Shown here piece after piece: positions 1-6,875 of a DNA stretch of 64,000 nt. Source of the DNA: Streptomyces sp. NBC_01591 (GTDB lineage Bacteria; Actinomycetota; Actinomycetes; Streptomycetales; Streptomycetaceae); NCBI RefSeq assembly GCF_035918155.1, contig NZ_CP109327.1:7316001-7380000 (forward strand), given 5' to 3'. The notes under the pieces are model-generated. The model did no database searches. It worked only from the letters and a program-made list of their open reading frames with translations, and had not been told where the DNA came from. Each line of letters starts with the position of its first letter. Position 1 is the stretch's first letter. The position numbers and the translations under genes are program-made.

Positions 1-2
1 CA

Positions 3-767
3 ACCCGGGTATCTGACGGCGGCGCTGCGGCGGACGGCCACCGGCGGGCGCAGCAGGGCCTGACCCGGCTTCTCACGCGGGACATGCGCGGTCTGCGCAA
101 GCTGATTATTCCGTCGCGCCTGCAGGCGTCCGTGCCGGACTGGATCGTCGCGGTCCGGGCGCTGGTCGACCAGTACGGTTCGGCGTCGGCGTCACTGGCG
201 GCCGACTACTACGAGGCTGAGCGTGTGGCGGCTGCAGTGACGGGCCGGTTCACGGTTCCGCTGCTGGATCCACCACCGGACGAGCAGGTCGACAACGGCC
301 TGCGGTGGGCGACCAAAGACATCTGGGATCGAGATCCTGAGGATCCGGCGACCACGGACGCTCAGCGGGAGCCGCTCGAGGTCCGCCTCGACCAGGCCGC
401 GAAAAAGGCTGAGGCGGTTGCCCAGAAACTGGTGGCCGACCAGGGACGCGGCACCGTCCAGGAGGCGGTCCGTCGAGACAGGCAGGCCACCGCGTGGGCT
501 CGTGCGGCAGCGCTCGGCGCCTGCGCGTTTTGCAAGCTCCTGGCGACCCGCGGCGCGGTCTACAAGCAGGACACGGCGAACTTCCGGTCGCACGACGGCT
601 GCCACTGCGGCGTCGTCCCGGTGTTCAAAGGGCAGCGGTTCGAGCTGTCCGATCACGCACGTGAGTGGGAGCGGCTGTACCGCGAGTTCGCGGCGCCTCA
701 CTCGGGCGACCAGCTCCGGCTCTTTCGCAGGGCTCTCGCCGATCACGGGCATCTGCCCGCTCTGTAA
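3..767 (+). CDS. Phage MuF-like minor head protein, 5' end outside window
   Basis: Minor capsid protein of the MuF/VG15 type, expected to sit inside the head near the portal. The reading frame is open back to the left edge, and the residues before the first ATG (position 84) read like the usual MuF N-terminus (HRRAQQGLTRLLTRDMRGL), so the gene probably starts upstream. The C-terminal half has the typical Cys/His cluster of actinophage members (ACAFCKLLATRGAVY, then HDGCHCGVVPVF). In another frame a TGA at 14-16 may be the end of the portal gene. It is the first gene of the head module, followed after 54 bases by the scaffold. The family call is from motif recognition; the true start cannot be seen. 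Confidence 0.75.
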   Translation, partial: TRVSDGGAAADGHRRAQQGLTRLLTRDMRGLRKLIIPSRLQASVPDWIVAVRALVDQYGSASASLAADYYEAERVAAAVTGRFTVPLLDPPPDEQVDNGLRWATKDIWDRDPEDPATTDAQREPLEVRLDQAAKKAEAVAQKLVADQGRGTVQEAVRRDRQATAWARAAALGACAFCKLLATRGAVYKQDTANFRSHDGCHCGVVPVFKGQRFELSDHAREWERLYREFAAPHSGDQLRLFRRALADHGHLPAL

Positions 768-821
768 TCCCATGGCTGCCCTGGAGGTGGCCTTTCTCAG
801 CCCCAGGAGGGCGACCAAGTC

Positions 822-1403
822 ATGCCCGAAGAGAACGAGACCGAGCAGGTCGAGCAGCAGACGGAGACCGAGACCGCCCCGGAGGCGACGGAGTCCCAGC
901 AGGAGCCGTTCGACGAGGCTCGGGCCAAGAAGGCGCTCAGCAAGAAGAACTCGGAGAACGAGAACCTCCGCAAGCGCCTCAAGGAGCTCGAGCCCCTCGC
1001 CAAGAGGGCGCAGGAGCTTGAGGACGCGCAGAAGTCGGAGACCGAGCGGCTCGGTGAGCAGCTCACGGCTGCGCAGGAGCGGGCCGTAAAGGCAGTCCGG
1101 ACCGCAGTCGCCTCGAAGGTCGAGGCGCTGGCCGCGAAGGACTTCGCCGATCCGGAGGACGCCGCGGGCGCCCTTGATCTCGCCTCCTACGCCGACGACG
1201 ACGGCCTCATCGACACCGACGCCATCAAGGCCGATCTGGTCGACCTGCTGAAGCGGAAGCCGCACTGGGCGCGACCGGACGAGGGTCCGCGCTCGCCCCG
1301 GCCGGACCGCACGCAGGGTTCCTCGGGCAACGGCAATCGCACATCTTCCGATCCCGGCGACATCTTCGCCGGACTCATGCAGCAGGCCCTGAAGGGCCAC
1401 TGA
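822..1403 (+). CDS. Phage capsid scaffolding protein
   Basis: A 193-residue, very charged protein with an acidic Glu/Gln/Thr-rich N-terminus (about residues 1-35), a long central stretch predicted to be coiled coil (about 38-115, repeated KKN, ENE, LKELEPLAKRAQELE patterns) and a basic, Ser/Asn-rich tail. Composition and position directly before the major capsid gene are those of scaffolding proteins, which guide procapsid assembly and then leave or are cleaved. A clear ribosome binding site (AGGAGGG, 806-812) precedes the ATG. No protease motif is visible here, so any processing enzyme would be the MuF protein or upstream of the window. Confidence 0.85.
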   Translation: MPEENETEQVEQQTETETAPEATESQQEPFDEARAKKALSKKNSENENLRKRLKELEPLAKRAQELEDAQKSETERLGEQLTAAQERAVKAVRTAVASKVEALAAKDFADPEDAAGALDLASYADDDGLIDTDAIKADLVDLLKRKPHWARPDEGPRSPRPDRTQGSSGNGNRTSSDPGDIFAGLMQQALKGH

Positions 1404-1418
1404 GAGAGGTAGCCCTCC

Positions 1419-2375
1419 ATGGTTGCAACAGCCCCCATCAAGCTGAGTGACGTCGATGCGACGTTCCTCCCGCCCACGCTGACCGGACCGATCTTTGAGA
1501 AGTCGGTCGAGTCCAGCGCAGTCATGAGCCTCGCCCGCCGGGTGCCGCTCTCCATGAGCGCCAACACCGCAGTGCCGGTCCCGCTGGATGTACCGACGGC
1601 CGACTGGGTCGACCAGGCCGGCCGGAAGCCGCTGGGTACCGGCGGTGTCGACATCAAGCAGATGTCCGGCAAGAAGATCGCCGTCCTCATCCCTGTGGCG
1701 ATGGAGGTCGTGCAGTCGAATGCCGCTGGTCTCTGGACGCAGCTGCAGCAGGATCTCCCGACGGCGTTCTCCCGGGCATTCGACCGGGCCACGATCCATG
1801 GCAAGACGATGAAGGGTGCGACCGGCCCCTTTGCGGACTATCTGGCGATGACCTCGAAGTCGGTTGCTCTCGGCACAGCTTCGCAGGCCACCGGCGGCAT
1901 CTGGAAGGACGTCGTCGACGGCATGGAGCAGATCGTCGACGACGACTGGGACTACACCGGTACCGTCGCCGACCATCGCCTGAAGCCGAAGCTTCTCGGC
2001 GCGACTGACACCACGGGCCGGCCGATCCTGGTCGATACCACGGTGCCGGGCACTGGCGCGGCTCTGGCGGGCACGCTGGTCGGCGAGCCGATCGCGTATT
2101 CGCGGTCGGTGTCGGGCAAGGTGCGCCGCCAGTCGACGTCGACGGACACGGGTCTGCGGGCGATCGGTGGCGACTGGTCGCAGACGGCGTTCGGCGTCGG
2201 CATGGATATCACGGTGAAGATCAGCCGTGAGGCGACGTACATCGACGAGGACGGCGGCGTCCACTCGGCGTTCCAGGAGAACCTGGTGTTGCTGCTCGCG
2301 GAGGCCTACTACGGCTTCGTGCTCGGAGACCCGGAGGCGTTCGTCAAGTTCGTCGGCGCCCCGGCGGGTTCCTGA
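1419..2375 (+). CDS. Phage major capsid protein (HK97 fold)
   Basis: A 318-residue protein that forms the icosahedral shell. It directly follows the scaffold gene (15 bases) and resembles the actinophage branch of HK97-fold capsid proteins: N-terminal segment running to the E-loop region, then the phrase KKIAVLIPVAMEVVQSN, typical of the start of the P domain in this family, then DLPTAFSRAFDRATIHG, and a C-terminal SREATYIDEDGGVHSAFQENLVLL stretch split here as SREATYIDEDGG and HSAFQENLVLLLAEA. Length is normal. The TGA overlaps the ATG of the next gene (TGATG), so translation of the glycosyltransferase is coupled to that of the most abundant virion protein. Confidence 0.9.
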   Translation: MVATAPIKLSDVDATFLPPTLTGPIFEKSVESSAVMSLARRVPLSMSANTAVPVPLDVPTADWVDQAGRKPLGTGGVDIKQMSGKKIAVLIPVAMEVVQSNAAGLWTQLQQDLPTAFSRAFDRATIHGKTMKGATGPFADYLAMTSKSVALGTASQATGGIWKDVVDGMEQIVDDDWDYTGTVADHRLKPKLLGATDTTGRPILVDTTVPGTGAALAGTLVGEPIAYSRSVSGKVRRQSTSTDTGLRAIGGDWSQTAFGVGMDITVKISREATYIDEDGGVHSAFQENLVLLLAEAYYGFVLGDPEAFVKFVGAPAGS

Positions 2376-3469
2376 TGGCGGGCCGCCCGGTCTCCGCGCC
2401 GGGCAGGGCGGCCAAGCCTCTCCGGATCGTCGCCCGCGTCCACGCGATGCCCCCGCGGCACAATGCGGGGGCGGAGCACATGCTCGTGTCGATGCTGCGT
2501 CCCCTGGTGGACCGCGGTCACGACGTGTCCGTGTGGCTGTCGAGGTACACGGACGACCGCGAGGTGTATGACTACGAGGGCGTCCGTGTCGTGCCGATGG
2601 CGGCCCGGGTCGACTTCGGCGAGGCGGCACGCAAGGCCAACGTGCTTGTGTCGCATCTGGAGAATGTCCCGGCAACGTCCGCGCTCGCGCGGGGGTTCAG
2701 CCGCCCGTTCGTGGCGGTGGTGCACAACACGCACCGGCCATCGTTCCGGCACATGGCGGCGGGCGGCACTGCGCTCGCGGTCTACAACTCGGACTGGATG
2801 GAACGCGAAGCCGAGCTCTATTTCGCTGAGGTTCCCGAGGCGATCCGTCCGGCGTCGAGCCTGATCGTGCGGCCGCCCGTCTTCGCCGGTGACTATCTCG
2901 CCGCGCCCGGCGACTGCGTCACCCTGATCAACTGCAACGAGGACAAGGGCGGTGATCTGTTCTGGCGGATCGCGGCCCGCATGCCGCACCAGAAGTTCCT
3001 CGGCGTGCGCGGCGCCTACGGGGTGCAGGTGGAACCGCCGGCGCCGCTGCCGAACCTGGAGTACATCGACCACGTGCCGGGCGATGAGATGGCTGAGCGG
3101 GTGTACTCACGGACGCGGGTGCTGCTGATGCCGTCCCGGTATGAGTCGTGGGGTCGCACGGGGGTGGAAGCCATGGCGTCGGGCATCCCTGTGGCGGCTC
3201 ATCCCACGCCCGGCTTGTGCGAGTCGCTCGGTGAGGCCGGGATCTTCGCCGACCGGGATGACCTCGACGCCTGGCTGGTGACTCTGGAGCGGCTGCTGAA
3301 GCCGGCCGAGTGGCGGGCGGCGTCGAAGCGGGCCAAGGCCCGATCGAAGGCGCTCGATCCGACGGCCGAGCTGACTGCCTGGTGTGAAGCCATCGAGGAA
3401 CTGGGAGGTAGCCGTGGCGTTCGTGGCACCAACCGCCGAGCAGCTGGGGCTGTATCTCGGGCTGCCTGA
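2375..3469 (+). CDS. GT4-type glycosyltransferase inside the phage head module
   Basis: A 364-residue GT-B glycosyltransferase, unusual in this place. The N-terminal half starts with IVARVHAMPPRHNAGAEHML, the glycine-containing loop of GT4 enzymes (LRIVARVHAMPP, then GAEHML, then LVDRGHDVSVW). The C-terminal donor domain has LLMPSRYESWGRTGVEAMAS followed by GIPVAAHPTPG; the two Glu residues of ESWGRTGVE form the EX7E-like motif that holds the nucleotide sugar. It overlaps the capsid gene by one base and the next head gene by 56 bases, so it belongs to the late operon rather than being a separate insertion. A likely inference is that it glycosylates a virion protein, perhaps the capsid; the sugar and acceptor cannot be read from sequence. 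Confidence 0.85.
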   Translation: MAGRPVSAPGRAAKPLRIVARVHAMPPRHNAGAEHMLVSMLRPLVDRGHDVSVWLSRYTDDREVYDYEGVRVVPMAARVDFGEAARKANVLVSHLENVPATSALARGFSRPFVAVVHNTHRPSFRHMAAGGTALAVYNSDWMEREAELYFAEVPEAIRPASSLIVRPPVFAGDYLAAPGDCVTLINCNEDKGGDLFWRIAARMPHQKFLGVRGAYGVQVEPPAPLPNLEYIDHVPGDEMAERVYSRTRVLLMPSRYESWGRTGVEAMASGIPVAAHPTPGLCESLGEAGIFADRDDLDAWLVTLERLLKPAEWRAASKRAKARSKALDPTAELTAWCEAIEELGGSRGVRGTNRRAAGAVSRAA

Positions 3470-3830
3470 GATCGATGGCGACCGCGCTGATCTGCTGATT
3501 CAGCAGGCGATCGCGCTGTGCGAGACGGTCGTCAAACCCTTGCCCGATCAGGCGACCGCGGTGGTCCTGTCGGTGGCCGGTCGCGCCTACGTCAATCCTC
3601 AGCAGGTCACTTACGAGGCGATCGGACCCATGTCCGTGCAGCGCCCGCAGGGCTCGGGTGGCTTGTACCTCACCAAGGCGGACAAGGCGGCGCTCAAGGC
3701 CCTGGCAGGCCGCGGCGGGGCGTTCACCGTCGACCCGACACCCGCCACAGCCGACCCGTCGCCGACGTGGCCGATCGGCGACACCTACGGCCCGGGTGCG
3801 GAGTACGAACCGGGCTGGGGGCGGGCGTAG
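3414..3830 (+). CDS. Head-tail connector (gp6-like adaptor)
   Basis: A 138-residue small helical protein beginning VAFVAPTAEQLGLYLGLPEI and continuing DRADLLIQQAIALCETVVKP, the pattern of gp6-like adaptor proteins that dock under the portal. The GTG at 3414 is preferred to the ATG at 3384 because GGGAGGTA lies 4-11 bases before it. It overlaps the end of the glycosyltransferase by 56 bases. The stop codon overlaps the GTG of the next gene (TAGTG). The C-terminus is Pro/Gly-rich and probably disordered. Confidence 0.75.
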   Translation: MAFVAPTAEQLGLYLGLPEIDGDRADLLIQQAIALCETVVKPLPDQATAVVLSVAGRAYVNPQQVTYEAIGPMSVQRPQGSGGLYLTKADKAALKALAGRGGAFTVDPTPATADPSPTWPIGDTYGPGAEYEPGWGRA

Positions 3831-4192
3831 TGCCGGCCCCGTACCCCTACGGGGAGACAGTCGTTCGGCTGAGGCGTGGGCCGTCCCCTGGCCGGGATCC
3901 TCGTGGGCAGCCGATCCCCGGCCCGCTCACAGAGACCCCGGTTGCCGGGTGCGTCGTCGCGCCTCGCGCGGAGACACCGCAGGTCGGTGGGGATCAGCAG
4001 CAGGCCCGGGACACGGTCATCGTCGGATTCACGGTGTATGCGCCGCCGGACACCAGCGTGTTGACCACGGACCAGTTCCGGATCCGCGGCCAGGTCTGCG
4101 AGGTGACCGGTGAGCCCGGCGACTGGCATCAGTCCCCGTTCACCGGCAGCCGCGGCCCGGTGCAGTTCGCCGCCGACCGAGTCACTGGGTAG
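3830..4192 (+). CDS. Head closure / head-tail joining protein
   Basis: A 120-residue protein from a GTG that overlaps the previous stop. It has the small beta-rich composition of head-closure proteins (for example the segment VIVGFTVYAPPDTSVLTTDQ followed by FRIRGQVCEVTGEPGDWHQ, then FTGSRGPVQFAADRVTG). The wording of the C-terminal half, where a field of strands ends in GDW and a conserved G-x-R/P turn, is usual for these head-tail stoppers in Streptomyces and Mycobacterium phages. Position between adaptor and gp10-like protein fits. Its last 11 bases overlap the end of a gene on the opposite strand. Confidence 0.7.
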   Translation: MPAPYPYGETVVRLRRGPSPGRDPRGQPIPGPLTETPVAGCVVAPRAETPQVGGDQQQARDTVIVGFTVYAPPDTSVLTTDQFRIRGQVCEVTGEPGDWHQSPFTGSRGPVQFAADRVTG

Positions 4193-4508
4193 GACGTGCC
4201 TGCTCGACTGCGGCAACGAGTTTCGCCGCGGCGTCGTTGGCGCTGTGCCGGATGGAAAGGCTGTGCGGGTCGGACTGCGGCGGCCGGCCCCCGGTGAGCA
4301 GACTCTTCGACTCGGTAGCGGGCGCGCTGCCGGGCAGCACGAACTGTACGTACCCGTGGAACAACCGGGTGCCGGGCTTGAGCCGGGTGCCGGTGACCTC
4401 GGCGGCATGGATACGGAACTGCCGTTCCCGCTGGCCGACTTCCTTCTTCGTGATGGTGATCCATTCGCCGTCGAAGCTGATGGTTCCCTGCACGCCCTTG
4501 ACGTCCAT
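4182..4508 (-). CDS. DUF4429-like protein, reversed inside the phage late operon
   Basis: A 108-residue protein on the opposite strand to every neighbouring phage gene. Its N-terminal 60 residues (GTISFDGEWITITKKEVG, then the pattern IHAAEVTGTRLKPGTRL and GYVQFVLPG) match DUF4429, a PH-like fold common in Streptomyces proteins. A basic tail ends in AAAKLVAAVEQA, the usual final helix of the family. It converges on the head-closure gene (11-base overlap) and its start is 26 bases from the start of the gp10-like gene. As a gene with its own direction in a lysogen it resembles a moron, expressed from its own promoter; the function is unknown. The coding call rests on family resemblance, not on length alone. 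Confidence 0.65.
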   Translation of the reverse strand: MDVKGVQGTISFDGEWITITKKEVGQRERQFRIHAAEVTGTRLKPGTRLFHGYVQFVLPGSAPATESKSLLTGGRPPQSDPHSLSIRHSANDAAAKLVAAVEQARPTQ

Positions 4509-4534
4509 GCCGCCCCCAGTGAGTAGAGGTGGTC

Positions 4535-4870
4535 ATGATGCCCGCGAAGTTCAAGATGTCCAAGAAGGGTGTCGGTCAGCTCCTCAGGTCACCCGTGGTC
4601 CGGGCCGAGATGGTGCGCCGCGCGGAAGTCATCAAGTCGGTAGCGGTCTCCATCGCCCCGGTGGGCGGCGGGGCGTGGGATCCGCATCCGGGCCACTACA
4701 AGGCATCCTTCGAGGTGTCGTCCACGGACCGTGGCGGTCGGCGCCGCGACCGTGCGACCGCCACGGTCCGGAACACCGCGTACTACGCCCGGTGGGTGGA
4801 GTACGGGACAGAGCGAGTCCGGGCGCACCACGTGCTGCTGCGGGCCGCGCAGGCCGGAGGCCGGGGCTGA
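4535..4870 (+). CDS. HK97 gp10-like neck protein
   Basis: A small head-tail (neck) protein of the HK97 gp10 type. After the start come FKMSKKGVGQLLRSPVV and MVRRAEVIKSVAVSIAPVGG, then the typical GHYKASFEV and NTAYYARWVEYGTERVRAHHVL, where the YARWVEYGT phrase is diagnostic for the family. Candidate starts are GTG 4529, ATG 4535 and ATG 4538; I prefer 4535 with AGAGGTGG at 4525-4532. It is slightly short for the family because the C-terminal HPFL-type segment is reduced to RAHHVLLRAAQAGGRG. The stop overlaps the next ATG (TGATG). Confidence 0.75.
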   Translation: MMPAKFKMSKKGVGQLLRSPVVRAEMVRRAEVIKSVAVSIAPVGGGAWDPHPGHYKASFEVSSTDRGGRRRDRATATVRNTAYYARWVEYGTERVRAHHVLLRAAQAGGRG

Positions 4871-5268
4871 TGGCCGCGGTCGGCTCGGTCGATGTCGAGC
4901 TGGAGCTTATCGGCTGGCTGCAGTCCCGTCTCGGCACCGATGTCGTGGTCCGCGACGAGCTCGACAACCACCTCCTTGAGGAGTTGCCGACCGTGCAGGT
5001 CGAGGTGGTGGGCGGCGACGACGACGGGTTCCGGCTCGATCGGGCGCTCGTCGACATCAGTACCTACGCGGCCACCAGGGCTACGGCTATCGCCCTCGCC
5101 ATCACGGTGCACGGGCTGATCCTGGAGCACCTGCGCGGATCGTCCACGACCGCCGCGGTCTTCGGGGCGGTGCGAGCTCTGACCCGCCCTGCTGTCCGGC
5201 CCTATGAGAACACCGCGCTCCGCCGGGTCGGTGCCACCTACCAAATCCATAGTCACCCGGTCACCTGA
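4870..5268 (+). CDS. Tail terminator protein
   Basis: A 132-residue protein with the layout of tail terminators: a helix at the start (VDVELELIGWLQSRLG), a strand with LPTVQVEVVGGDDDGF, then DRALVDISTYAATRATAIAL and a long helix. The sequence LVDI followed by a Y and an A-rich helix is typical of the family that caps the tail tube and joins it to the head. It is translated in coupling with the gp10-like gene (TGATG) and precedes the major tail protein by 70 bases that hold a hairpin leader. The assignment combines position with weak sequence similarity. Confidence 0.7.
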   Translation: MAAVGSVDVELELIGWLQSRLGTDVVVRDELDNHLLEELPTVQVEVVGGDDDGFRLDRALVDISTYAATRATAIALAITVHGLILEHLRGSSTTAAVFGAVRALTRPAVRPYENTALRRVGATYQIHSHPVT

Positions 5269-5301
5269 CCGGCCTGGGCCCGCGCCGGACCCCTGTACCC
5301 C

Positions 5302-5331
5302 GCCCGTGCGCGGGCTCTTCCATGTCTGGAG
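5302..5331 (+). promoter_or_regulatory. Hairpin plus CATGTCTGGAG leader before the major tail gene
   Basis: A short GCCCG-TGCG-CGGGC hairpin (5302-5315) is followed by TCTTC and then CATGTCTGGAG (5321-5331), whose TGGAG is the ribosome binding site of the major tail gene. Almost the same hairpin-CTC-CATGTCTGGAG arrangement occurs at 16748-16790 before the endolysin. It may be a weak terminator, an RNA processing site or a translation enhancer. Confidence 0.45.
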
Positions 5332-5338
5332 AACAATC

Positions 5339-5926
5339 ATGGTCAACATCACCCGCGCTGCGGATCTCACGATGGTCGGCGCGAACGGCGGGGCCTGGGT
5401 GGCCCCGGTCGGGACGCCTGCTCTGACGTCCCCGCTGGAGCAGCCGGCCGACCCGTGGGCCGCGCTCGGCGCCATCAGCGACGACGGTCTCGTGAACGGA
5501 TGGGACGAGGACAGCCAGGAGTTCACCCCCTGGGGGCTCACCAGCCCATTCCGTACTCAGATCACCAAGTCGGTGCGCACGTTCTCGGCGACGATGTGGG
5601 AGACCTCCCGCACGTCGGTGATGAGCCTGCACTACCGGCTCGACGCCGCGGCCCTGACGCCGGACGGCGAGGGCATCACGAAGTTCGCCGAGACCGCAAG
5701 CCCCGTCCCGGACCGGCGCGCGTTCTGGTTCATCGTCCTCGACGGCGAGAGCGCGAGGGGCTTCTACGTCCCTCAGGGGGAGATCTCCGACCGCAGCGAC
5801 GTCACGTACAAGCAGGACGAGATGTCCGGCTTCGAGTGGACGATCACCACGTACCCGGACGAGGCAGGCAACACCGTCTACCACGTCGACAAGCTGCCGC
5901 TGACGCCGGTCGACCCGGCGTCCTGA
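5339..5926 (+). CDS. Major tail (tube) protein
   Basis: A 195-residue tail tube subunit, highly expressed in the late phase. The start ATG 5339 follows CTGGAG by 8 bases. Features typical of actinophage tube proteins are the N-terminus MVNITRAADLTMVGANGG, a Trp-rich segment (DPWAALGAISDDGLVNGWDE), then FRTQITKSVRTFSATMWETS, where the SVRTFSATMWE strand is common in this family, and the C-terminal EMSGFEWTITTYPDEAGN. No Ig-like extra domain is attached. It is followed by a structured 95-base gap and then the tail assembly chaperones. Confidence 0.85.
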   Translation: MVNITRAADLTMVGANGGAWVAPVGTPALTSPLEQPADPWAALGAISDDGLVNGWDEDSQEFTPWGLTSPFRTQITKSVRTFSATMWETSRTSVMSLHYRLDAAALTPDGEGITKFAETASPVPDRRAFWFIVLDGESARGFYVPQGEISDRSDVTYKQDEMSGFEWTITTYPDEAGNTVYHVDKLPLTPVDPAS

Positions 5927-5934
5927 GCTGGGTG

Positions 5935-6000
5935 GGCGGGCCAATTCGTTGGCGCGGGCAAGGCCCGCCCGCCCTTTCCTTTCCTTTCCTTGCCCGCGCC
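5935..6000 (+). promoter_or_regulatory. Two mutually exclusive hairpins between tail tube and chaperone genes
   Basis: Hairpin 1 pairs GGCGGGCC (5935-5942) with GGCCCGCC (5962-5969). Hairpin 2 pairs GGCGCGGGCAAGG (5951-5963) with CCTTGCCCGCGCC (5988-6000), 13 perfect pairs. They share bases 5962-5963, so they compete. A run of CTTTC repeats lies in the loop of hairpin 2. The element probably reduces read-through from the abundant tube transcript into the chaperone genes. Confidence 0.5.
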
Positions 6001-6021
6001 TAATTGAGGAGGCCCGCGCCC

Positions 6022-6447
6022 ATGGCCGCGAACAGCCGCACCACATCCACCCGCAAGACCACCGCATCGCGACCTGCCCGAGCGCCGCGCGAGCTGGCAC
6101 CACCCGTCCGAGAAGCCGTCGATGACATCGACGAACTTGACGCAGCCGACGCTCAGGAGGCAGAGGCCGCCGGCAAGCACATCACTGTCGTTCTGTGCGG
6201 CGAGGAGATGCGTGTCGTGCCCGCCGGAGCCTGGCCCGTGTCCGCCCAGCGAGCCCTGCGCCAGGGAGACTTCGACGGGTTCATGGCTGCCGTGCTTCAT
6301 GAGGATGACTACGAGCTCTACGAGGAGCTCGACCCGACCCTCGATGAGATCAACCTGTTCATCGAGGCTGCCGGGGACCTCTCCGGTGAGTCCCAGGGAA
6401 AATCGCGTGGACCCAATCGGTCGTCAAGGCGCACGCGGAGGCGGTAG
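6022..6447 (+). CDS. Tail assembly chaperone, unshifted product (gpG type)
   Basis: A 141-residue tail assembly chaperone that binds the tape measure protein during tail assembly. The ATG 6022 is preferred, with GAGGAGG at 6006-6012. The protein has a basic Thr/Ser N-terminus, then an acidic segment and the folded part HITVVLCGEEMRVVPAGAWP. The last 15 residues, SRGPNRSSRRTRRR, are basic and unlike the rest, which is the usual sign that a longer product is made by a frameshift at GGGAAAA (6396-6402). A longer fusion product continues to 6854. Confidence 0.85.
   Translation: MAANSRTTSTRKTTASRPARAPRELAPPVREAVDDIDELDAADAQEAEAAGKHITVVLCGEEMRVVPAGAWPVSAQRALRQGDFDGFMAAVLHEDDYELYEELDPTLDEINLFIEAAGDLSGESQGKSRGPNRSSRRTRRR
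6396..6402 (+). promoter_or_regulatory. -1 programmed frameshift site G GGA AAA
   Basis: The canonical heptamer GGGAAAA lies in the right phase (CAG GGA AAA in the zero frame). Slipping by -1 makes translation continue as IAWTQSVVKAHAEAVEADLW and onward without a stop to 6854, giving the typical gpGT chaperone sequence. Position, phase and quality of the downstream protein make this call secure. Confidence 0.9.
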
Positions 6448-6854
6448 AGGCCGATCTCTGGCGGTTCTACCAGCGGGACCTCCTTGATGTACACCGTGGA
6501 GCGATGACGTGGCGGCAGGTGCGGGTACTGATCCAGCATCTGCCGCCCGAGTCCTCAACAATGACCGCCCTGCGGAACGCCATGACTCCCGAGGAGTACG
6601 AGGCGCAGGCACGGAAGGGCCGGCCGGAAGAGGGCCAGTGGTCGATGACCGAGCAACTCCTCGCCGGGATCACGGACTCGCTGCACCAGCTGGAGTACAT
6701 CCTCGTCGTCACGAACGGCGACGGTAAGGGGCGTAAACCGAAGCGGCCGGAGCCGATGCGGCGGCCGGGCGTGGCCCCGAAGAAGACCGACGGTCTTACT
6801 GACCGCGGCGCGGAAACCCTGTTCAGACTGATCAACGGCGGCAGCGCGGCCTGA
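6402..6854 (+). CDS. Tail assembly chaperone, frameshift extension (T part of gpGT)
   Basis: The C-terminal part of the fused chaperone, made by -1 slipping at 6396-6402. In this frame the sequence is open from the slip site: AWTQSVVKAHAEAVEADLWR, then FYQRDLLDVHRGAMTWRQV, then RVLIQHLPPESS, matching the well-known DLWRFYQ-DLRD-LSWRRL pattern of actinophage gpGT. The ATG at 6504 is internal and has no convincing ribosome binding site, so a separate gene is less likely. Full fusion length would be about 277 residues. It ends 21 bases before the tape measure gene, as usual. Confidence 0.85.
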   Translation: MAWTQSVVKAHAEAVEADLWRFYQRDLLDVHRGAMTWRQVRVLIQHLPPESSTMTALRNAMTPEEYEAQARKGRPEEGQWSMTEQLLAGITDSLHQLEYILVVTNGDGKGRKPKRPEPMRRPGVAPKKTDGLTDRGAETLFRLINGGSAA

Positions 6855-6875
6855 CGCGCACGGGAGGAGGCTCCC

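Noticed and set aside
192..2675. 827-codon open frame on the minus strand across the phage head genes
   Set aside because: It is the mirror of plus-strand genes with recognisable head proteins; Arg/Asp/His-rich composition without domains is typical of antisense frames in GC-rich DNA.
6504..6854. Separate gene starting at ATG 6504
   Set aside because: The -1 frame is open and family-like from the slippery site onward, so the ATG is internal to the frameshift product.
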